Source: Rhodospirillales bacterium
Lineage (GTDB): Bacteria; Pseudomonadota; Alphaproteobacteria; BOG-932; Roseiterribacteraceae
Assembly: GCA_028291365.1 (NCBI GenBank)
Contig: JAQGIE010000056.1
Coordinates: forward strand, 1 to 47,567
Length of the DNA: 47,567 nt
Reading direction: 5' to 3'
This document shows, in pieces, positions 42,929-47,567 of this stretch (position 1 is the first letter of the stretch; each line of letters begins with the position of its first letter). The position numbers were made by a program, and so were the translations under genes. The notes beneath the pieces were generated by a model. The model had not been told where the DNA came from. It did no database searches and saw nothing but the letters and a program-made list of their open reading frames with translations.

Positions 42929-45331
42929 ATGATGCAAGCCCAGCCGCGCCGCGTCTCCACGTCAGCCCCATCGGATCATGCCAGCGGGCGTCCGCTCGAT
43001 CCCAAGACGCTCGCCATGTTGCGCGCGCTCGAACGCAAGGTGCTGTGGCTGGCGACCTGGACCATTCACAACGCCAACCATCTGCGCCCGTCGCGCGACG
43101 GGCTGAAAGTCGGCGGCCATCAAAGCTCGAGTGCCAGCGTCGCGACCTTGATGACCGCGCTCTATTTCCACACGCTGCGGCCGGAGGACCGGGTCGCGGT
43201 CAAGCCGCATGCCTCGCCGGTCTTTCACGCCATCCAATATCTGCTGGGCAAGCAGACCCGCGAGAAGCTCGAACGGTTCCGCGCCTATGGCGGCGCGCAA
43301 AGCTATCCGTCGCGCACCAAGGATATCGACGACGTCGATTTCTCGACCGGCTCGGTCGGGCTGGGCGTCGCGGCGACTCTGTTCGCTTCGATCGTGCAGG
43401 ACTACACGCACCTGCATCGCATGGTCCCCGACGAAGCGCGCATGGGCCGCATGATCTCGCTGCTCGGCGACGCCGAGCTCGACGAGGGCAATGTCTACGA
43501 AGCGCTGCTCGAAGGCTGGAAGCACGACGTCCGCAATCTGTGGTGGATCATCGACTACAACCGGCAGAGCCTCGACGGCGTCGTGTCGGACGCGCTGTTC
43601 CGCAAGATTGAAGGCTTCTTCGACAATGTCGGCTGGAAGGTCGTCACGCTCAAATTCGGCAAGCAGCTCGAAGCGGCGCGGCACGGTCCCGCCGGCGAAG
43701 CCGTCCTCGACTGGATCGACCGCTGCGAGAACCAGGTCTATAGCGCGCTGACCTTCAAGGGCGGTGCGGCCTGGCGCGAACGGTTGCAGCGCGACCTTGG
43801 CGGCACGTCGGGCCTGCGCGAATTGCTCGACGGGCACGACGATGCATCGCTCGGCCGCTTGATGACCAATCTCGGCGGACACGATCTCGAGACGATTCTC
43901 GAAGCCTTCGACGCGGCCGACGGCGATGAGACGCCGCATTGTTTCGTCGCCTACACGATCAAGGGCTGGGGCCTTCCGCTTGCGGGCCACAAAGACAATC
44001 ACGCCGGGCTGATGAACCCGGACCAGCTGCGCACCTTCCAGCAGCTGATGAACGTGCCCGAAGGTCATGAGTGGGAACCGTTCGCGGGGCTCGACATCGA
44101 CGAGCAGGCGACGCGCTCCTTCCTGTCGCGCGTGCCGTTCGCGCAGCGTGCGCCGACGCCGCCGTGCGAAACGATCGCGGTTCCCGCGATCGAAGCGCCA
44201 AAAGGCGAGCGGATGAGCACGCAGGAAGGGTTCGGCAAGATCCTGTTCGAGCTGGCACGCGAACGCACCAAGCTGGCCGAGCGCATCGTCACCACGTCGC
44301 CCGACGTCACCGTGTCGACCAACCTGTCGGGCTGGGTCAATCGCCGCGGCATCTTTCATCGCACCGAACGCGGTGACGCGTTCCAGGCCGAGAAGATCGC
44401 CAGCCCGCAGAAATGGCAGATGGCGCCGGCCGGCCAGCATATCGAACTCGGCATCGCCGAACACAATCTGTTCCTGCTGCTGGGCCAGCTCGGCCTTGCC
44501 GACAAGCTGCACGGCGCGCGGCTGCTGCCGGTCGGCACGGTCTATGACCCGTTCATCAATCGCGGCCTCGATGCGCTGATCTATGCCTGTTACCAGGGCG
44601 CGCGCTTCATGATCGTAGCGACGCCGTCGGGCGTCACGCTGGCGCCCGAAGGCGGCGCGCACCAATCGATCGGCACGCCGCTGATCGGCATGAGCCAGGA
44701 CGGGCTGACCTATTACGAGCCCGCTTTCGCCGACGAACTCGCGGTCGTGATGGAGCACGGCTTTCACCACATGCAGGCGGACGAGGGCGGGTCGCTCTAT
44801 CTGCGTCTCTCCACGCGCAGCATCGAACAGATCCAACGTCCGTTGGATGCGGGTGACGTGGTGAAAGGCGGCTACTGGCTGCGCCATCCGACCGGAAGCG
44901 CTACGCTGGCGCTCGCCTATTGCGGCGCCATCGCGCCCGAAGCGCTGGAAGCGGCGACCGAACTGGCGCAGTCGCATCCAGGCATGGGTGTGTTGGCAGT
45001 GACGTCGCCCGACGCGCTCTACAGCGAATGGGACAAGGTGCAACGCGCGCGGCGCAAGGCCTGCCCTGGGCAACGACCCGGGGGCGAGCGGGCGACCAGC
45101 CATGTCGAAACCTTGCTCGCCGAGCTGCCGGAGGACGCGGCGCTGGTGACGATCCTCGACGGGCATCCGGCCAGCCTGTCGTGGCTCGGCTCGGTGCAGC
45201 GCAATCGCACCCAGGCGCTGGGCGTGACGCGGTTCGGCCAGTCGAGCGACCTGCAAGACGCGTTTCGCCTGCACGGGCTCGACGCGGAGTCGATCGTCGC
45301 GGCGGCGAACGCGCTCGTCCGCGGCCGGTGA
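42929..45331 (+). CDS. Transketolase / pyruvate dehydrogenase E1-like ThDP enzyme
   Basis: An 800-residue protein combining an N-terminal ThDP-binding half (HQSSSASVATLMTALYFHTLRPEDRVAVKPHAS, then GDAELDEGNVYEALLEGWKH and WWIIDYNRQS, the GD...N cofactor motif) and a C-terminal pyrimidine-binding half (HIELGIAEHNLFLLLGQLG, MIVATPSGVTLAPEGGAHQSIGTPL). The layout resembles the homodimeric AceE subfamily and transketolases but is shorter than AceE (about 890 residues). No lipoyl-bearing partner (E2) is encoded nearby, so a two-carbon transfer or a decarboxylase-like reaction on an unusual 2-oxo acid or ketose is possible. It is coupled to the next gene by a GTGA overlap. Confidence 0.88.
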   Translation: MMQAQPRRVSTSAPSDHASGRPLDPKTLAMLRALERKVLWLATWTIHNANHLRPSRDGLKVGGHQSSSASVATLMTALYFHTLRPEDRVAVKPHASPVFHAIQYLLGKQTREKLERFRAYGGAQSYPSRTKDIDDVDFSTGSVGLGVAATLFASIVQDYTHLHRMVPDEARMGRMISLLGDAELDEGNVYEALLEGWKHDVRNLWWIIDYNRQSLDGVVSDALFRKIEGFFDNVGWKVVTLKFGKQLEAARHGPAGEAVLDWIDRCENQVYSALTFKGGAAWRERLQRDLGGTSGLRELLDGHDDASLGRLMTNLGGHDLETILEAFDAADGDETPHCFVAYTIKGWGLPLAGHKDNHAGLMNPDQLRTFQQLMNVPEGHEWEPFAGLDIDEQATRSFLSRVPFAQRAPTPPCETIAVPAIEAPKGERMSTQEGFGKILFELARERTKLAERIVTTSPDVTVSTNLSGWVNRRGIFHRTERGDAFQAEKIASPQKWQMAPAGQHIELGIAEHNLFLLLGQLGLADKLHGARLLPVGTVYDPFINRGLDALIYACYQGARFMIVATPSGVTLAPEGGAHQSIGTPLIGMSQDGLTYYEPAFADELAVVMEHGFHHMQADEGGSLYLRLSTRSIEQIQRPLDAGDVVKGGYWLRHPTGSATLALAYCGAIAPEALEAATELAQSHPGMGVLAVTSPDALYSEWDKVQRARRKACPGQRPGGERATSHVETLLAELPEDAALVTILDGHPASLSWLGSVQRNRTQALGVTRFGQSSDLQDAFRLHGLDAESIVAAANALVRGR

Positions 45332-46014
45332 AGCAGCACGGCAAACGCATCGGACTGGTGCACGGGCTCGGGCCCGGCGCCACCTCGCATTACTATCACG
45401 CGCTGGTGCGCGAGCATGCGGCGCGCGGGCTGGAGATGCAGCTCCTGATCACCCATGCCGAAGTGCAGCGCGTGTTCGGCTTCATCAGCGCGGATGATCT
45501 GTCGGGGCTCGCCGCCTATCTCGCCGGCTTCATCGAACAGCTCGGCCGCGGCGGCGCCGAATTTGCCGCGATCGGGGCGGTGACGCCGCATATCTGCATG
45601 CCGATCCTGTCGCGCATCACGCCGCTGCCGCTGATCGACATCGTGCAGGTCACCGCCGACGAGCTGAAAGCGCGCGGCGTCAGGCGCGTCGCGGTGTTCG
45701 GCACGCGCTTCGTGATGGAATCGAACCTGTTCGGCGGTCTCGGCGACATCGAGATCGTCGCGCCGAGGCCGGCCGAACTCGACCGCATCCAGGCGCTCTA
45801 TCTGTCGATCGTGCAGGCGGGAAGCGGCACGCAGGCGGTGAGGCGCGAGCTGGTCGAGATCGGCCAGGAACTGCAGCGTCGCGAAGGCGCCGAAATGATC
45901 GTGCTGGCGGGCAGCGAGCTGGCGCTGGTGTTCGACGAAAACGAAACGGCGCTGCCGGTGTTCGACTGCGCCCGCGCGCATCTCGATGCGATCATGCGGG
46001 CGGTGGCGGAATAA
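45328..46014 (+). CDS. Aspartate/glutamate racemase superfamily protein lacking both catalytic cysteines
   Basis: A 228-residue protein starting at a GTG that overlaps the transketolase-like stop. The fold of Asp/Glu/hydantoin racemases is recognisable from RIGLVHGLGPGATSHYYHAL, RRVAVFGTRFVMESNLF and IVLAGSELALVF. The first catalytic Cys (CNT motif) aligns with Ala84 in IGAVTPHIC and the second (GCTE) with Gly195 in LAGSELAL. Cys90 and Cys214 remain but at other positions. A conventional two-base racemase mechanism is therefore unlikely. Similar Cys-less members occur in proteobacteria, function unknown. The coupling suggests a job linked to the ThDP enzyme. Confidence 0.8.
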   Translation: MKQHGKRIGLVHGLGPGATSHYYHALVREHAARGLEMQLLITHAEVQRVFGFISADDLSGLAAYLAGFIEQLGRGGAEFAAIGAVTPHICMPILSRITPLPLIDIVQVTADELKARGVRRVAVFGTRFVMESNLFGGLGDIEIVAPRPAELDRIQALYLSIVQAGSGTQAVRRELVEIGQELQRREGAEMIVLAGSELALVFDENETALPVFDCARAHLDAIMRAVAE

Positions 46015-46217
46015 AGCGTCACTCCGGAACGAGTTCAAACGTCGGCGGTTTGGGCCGCGGCGGCAGGTTGCTTTTGTTGGCCGGCGGGGCCGCGGCGTCA
46101 GCCGCTCGGGTCCCAGCAGCGCGCAGATATTGAGGCTCGCGATCAGCGTCAGCTGCTGCAGCCGATCCTTGCTGCGCTCGAAGGTGCGTCCGGCATCCTT
46201 CGGTCCGAAAACTCGAA

Positions 46218-46231
46218 CAACCAGCCGGTTG
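46218..46231. promoter_or_regulatory. Operator-like inverted repeat, copy 1
   Basis: CAACCAGCCGGTTG has 5-bp perfect arms around 4 bases. Its right arm overlaps a consensus -35 hexamer TTGACA (46229-46234). A second copy lies exactly 40 bases downstream. Confidence 0.55.
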
Positions 46232-46256
46232 ACAATCCGACCGGCGGCGCTAAACA
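46229..46256 (+). promoter_or_regulatory. Candidate promoter of the ArsR-SRPBCC operon
   Basis: A perfect -35 hexamer TTGACA (46229-46234) is followed after 16 bases by TAAACA (46251-46256) as a weak -10. Transcription would start near or at the ATG at 46265, so the message may be leaderless. Confidence 0.45.
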
Positions 46257-46257
46257 T

Positions 46258-46271
46258 CAACCACATGGTTG
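46258..46271. promoter_or_regulatory. Operator-like inverted repeat, copy 2, over the start codon
   Basis: CAACCACATGGTTG (with flanking T/A giving 7-bp arms) contains the ATG of the ArsR gene. It shares CAACCA and GGTTG with copy 1 at 46218-46231, at a centre-to-centre distance of 40 bases, about four helical turns. Binding at both would block the promoter. Confidence 0.55.
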
Positions 46272-46624
46272 AACGAAAACGAGCCGACCTCGACGCGGTG
46301 TTTGCCGCGCTGGCGAGTGAACCGCGCCGGCGCATGCTGGAACGGCTGCGTGCGGGTCAGGCGAACATCTCCGAGATCGCCGAGCCGTTCGACATGTCGC
46401 TGTTCGGCGTATCGAAGCATCTCAAAGTTTTGGAACAGGCCGGGCTGGTCCGGCGCGAGATCGTCGGGCGCGAACATCGATTCGCGGCCGAGATCGACGC
46501 CATCGCCGATGCTGAACGCTGGATGCAGACGCATCTCGCCTTCTGGCATCTGCGGCTCGACGCGCTCGACAAACATATCCAGAAAAGTTCAGTGCCGACT
46601 AAACGCGGGAAGAAACGCACATGA
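46265..46624 (+). CDS. ArsR family winged-helix transcriptional regulator
   Basis: A 119-residue regulator with the ArsR HTH (DAVFAALASEPRRRMLERL, ISEIAEPFDMSLFGVSKHLKVLEQAGLV) and the wing RREIVGREHRFA. No cysteine metal-binding motif is present, so it belongs to the metal-independent SdpR-like group that is typically paired with SRPBCC genes. A Trp/His-rich C-terminal helix (AERWMQTHLAFWHLRLDALDKHI) is typical of that group. The stop overlaps the start of the SRPBCC gene (ATGA). There is no usual Shine-Dalgarno sequence before the ATG. Autoregulation through the two inverted repeats is likely. Confidence 0.92.
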   Translation: MVERKRADLDAVFAALASEPRRRMLERLRAGQANISEIAEPFDMSLFGVSKHLKVLEQAGLVRREIVGREHRFAAEIDAIADAERWMQTHLAFWHLRLDALDKHIQKSSVPTKRGKKRT

Positions 46625-47034
46625 CGACGCAGGTCAAAATCCGCCGCACCTACGATGTGCCGGCGCAACGGATCTATGATGCATGGACCGACCCAGAACA
46701 GGTCCGCCAATGGTTGACGCTGGGTGGCACCTACGAAGGTACCGTGCGCGTCGGCGGCAAGTACCAGCTCAACATGATCGACGACGGCAATGTGAAGGAG
46801 CAGAGCGGCACATATTTGCATCTCGACCCGCCGCACCTGATCGAATTCACCTGGTTCAGCACGTGCGGCACCTACGGCAAGGAGTCGTTGGTGCGGATCG
46901 AAATCACCGATCTCGGATCGTCCTGCGAAATGGTGCTGACGCATACCAAGCTGCCCGAAGACAAGGTCCAGGGTCACACCGAGGGCTGGACTCAGTTCGC
47001 CGAAATTCTCGCCAAGCAGGTGGGAAGCCGGTGA
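46621..47034 (+). CDS. SRPBCC (AHSA1/ATPase activator-like) domain protein
   Basis: A 137-residue single-domain protein with the family pattern IRRTYDVPAQRIYDAWTDPEQVRQWL, VRVGGKYQLNMIDDG, GTYLHLDPPHLIEFTWF and CEMVLTHTKLPEDKVQGHTEGW. It is encoded directly after, and overlapping, the ArsR gene, the usual pair in which the SRPBCC protein binds a hydrophobic ligand or acts on it. The function is unknown. Its stop overlaps the GTG of a collapsed second copy. Confidence 0.9.
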   Translation: MTTQVKIRRTYDVPAQRIYDAWTDPEQVRQWLTLGGTYEGTVRVGGKYQLNMIDDGNVKEQSGTYLHLDPPHLIEFTWFSTCGTYGKESLVRIEITDLGSSCEMVLTHTKLPEDKVQGHTEGWTQFAEILAKQVGSR

Positions 47035-47209
47035 CGGTCGAAATCACGCTGCGTCGCTCGTACGACGTTCCCGCGCAACGGATCTACGACGCCTGGACCC
47101 GAGCTGCGAAATGGTGCTGACGCACACCAAGCTGCCCGACCAGAAACAGGCCGCACGCCGGCTGGAGCGAGTTCCTGGAGATCATCGCCAAACATGTCGG
47201 CAGCGCCTG
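47031..47209 (+). pseudogene. Collapsed tandem copy of the SRPBCC gene
   Basis: A GTG overlapping the upstream stop opens VEITLRRSYDVPAQRIYDAWT, which matches the first 24 residues of the intact copy. The frame then jumps to a segment matching its last 40 residues: CEMVLTHTKLPDQKQA in one frame and GWSEFLEIIAKHVGSA-stop in another. About 240 bases of the middle are missing and at least two frame changes are present. It is a tandem duplicate in decay. Confidence 0.8.
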
Positions 47210-47417
47210 AACCGCAGTAACACGCTGACATACGATCTGGCGCGAGCCTGTCGTCGGCGCCGTTACCGCGCGTCAGCGCCGGAAACAAACCTGGATTTGC
47301 TTGCCGCGCGGCAGATTCCGTCGTCATCGCGACGGCGGAAATGCTCACGCAAATTTGGCATGAAGTTTGGACCTCCAACGGCGCCGCCAAGTGCGGCGTG
47401 TTTGTTTGGAGGTTTCA
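47210..47417 (+). promoter_or_regulatory. Structured leader before the last gene
   Basis: This untranslated stretch is less GC-rich than its neighbours. It contains the hairpin CCGTCG/CGACGG (47318-47335) and the nested hairpin at 47371-47413 that masks the ribosome binding site. No gene was recognised within it. Confidence 0.45.
47371..47413 (+). promoter_or_regulatory. Shine-Dalgarno-sequestering hairpin
   Basis: ACCTCCAA (47371-47378) pairs perfectly with TTGGAGGT (47406-47413), which contains the GGAGG ribosome binding site of the next gene. Inside lies a second stem CGCCGC/GCGGCG (47382-47387 and 47393-47398) with a CAAGT loop. TTTGG also occurs upstream at 47354-47358 and 47366-47370, so the CCAA arm has competing partners. 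This layout suits translational control. Confidence 0.5.
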
Positions 47418-47567
47418 ATGAGTATCCAGCCGCTATTGCCATCGGGGTATACCTCGCTGGTGCAATCGCTGCAGAAGAGTACGAGTACGAGTAGTACGAA
47501 CAACGCGTCAGCAAGCCAGTTCGACCCGCTGTCGATCCTGACCGGCTCGGCTGATGGCACGTCCGGC
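47418..47567 (+). CDS. Start of an unidentified Ser/Thr-rich protein (3' end outside window)
   Basis: An ATG at 47418 with a strong GGAGG five bases upstream opens a frame that runs off the right edge (50 codons visible). The N-terminus MSIQPLLPSGYTSLVQSLQK is followed by a Ser/Thr/Asn-rich stretch encoded partly by AGTACG hexamer repeats (47478-47498), then FDPLSILTGSADGTSG. It has no signal peptide. The composition is like that of secreted or flagellar-type proteins exported without a cleaved signal, but the visible part is too short for a call. Confidence 0.65.
   Translation, partial: MSIQPLLPSGYTSLVQSLQKSTSTSSTNNASASQFDPLSILTGSADGTSG

Larger units (their letters stand above)
46019..46264 (-). 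pseudogene. Possible decayed C-terminal gene fragment
   Basis: Between the racemase-like gene and the ArsR gene the - strand carries one frame with TFERSKDRLQQLTLIASLN and then ICALLGPE, and a second frame with AAAPPANKSNLPPRPKPP then TFELVPE-stop (stop at about 46019). Joined by one frameshift near 46105 they would give a coherent protein end with a Pro-rich tail. I recognise no family. It could equally be noise in GC-rich DNA, and the ArsR promoter overlaps it. Confidence 0.25.

Noticed and set aside
42962-45274. 770-codon - strand open frame opposite the transketolase-like gene
   Set aside because: Antisense to a full-length ThDP enzyme; composition is typical of a mirror frame and no ribosome binding site or motif was seen.
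47476-47498. AGTACG hexamer repeats as a phase-variation tract
   Set aside because: Only two direct copies plus one offset copy; hexamers keep the reading frame, so on/off switching is not expected.

Overview
The window is a GC-rich, densely coding chromosomal segment of a Gram-negative bacterium, most likely an alphaproteobacterium. The grounds are the TonB-dependent receptor, several Tat-exported redox enzymes, the SorAB sulfite dehydrogenase, the IorAB-type molybdenum hydroxylase, Zur-like GTTATA boxes and the start/stop-overlap operon style. I could not run any search, so the genus is not assigned. No rRNA, tRNA, CRISPR array, transposase or integrase was seen.

Left part (1-13.2 kb): the 3'-truncated gene of a circularly permuted ATP-grasp enzyme; a small secreted protein; a membrane-anchored AAA ATPase; a high-affinity zinc (or manganese) ABC importer split into a + strand binding protein and a - strand ATPase/permease operon, each preceded by a Zur-like box and the latter headed by a 34-residue membrane peptide; a Tat-exported amidase; a molybdenum hydroxylase (2Fe-2S subunit, Mo subunit, cytochrome c); two lipoproteins (YbaY-like and an FKBP isomerase); and an Lrp/AsnC regulator.

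Middle part (13.3-29.4 kb): a peptide and amino-acid handling region. It holds a secreted amidohydrolase, a secreted M61-like/PDZ protein, a decayed peptidase/aminotransferase remnant, an M61 aminopeptidase, a Tat-exported class V PLP enzyme, a large TonB-dependent receptor, a class I aminotransferase, an APC amino-acid permease and a secreted prolyl oligopeptidase. The contents suggest uptake of peptides across the outer membrane, periplasmic trimming and transport inward.

Right part (29.5-47.6 kb): a DMT exporter; a three-gene operon of amidoligase, class I glutamine-amidotransferase-like hydrolase and SRPBCC protein, transcribed divergently from a flippase-like membrane protein; SorAB sulfite dehydrogenase with a lipocalin-like leader gene; then a long metabolic run (YtcJ amidohydrolase, PEP-mutase/isocitrate-lyase-like enzyme, aldo/keto reductase, two tandem MFS transporters, class II aldolase, transketolase/PDH-E1-like enzyme, a cysteine-less Asp/Glu-racemase-like protein). 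The window ends with an ArsR-type regulator and SRPBCC gene, a collapsed second SRPBCC copy, and the start of an unidentified gene whose ribosome binding site lies in a hairpin.

The strongest candidates for something undescribed are the amidoligase/amidotransferase/SRPBCC/flippase module (30.4-33.6 kb), the periplasmic PLP enzyme/M61/TonB locus (18-24.3 kb), the paired CAACC-N4-GGTTG operators of the ArsR gene, the 34-residue peptide in the zinc operon, and the Shine-Dalgarno-masking leader at the right end.
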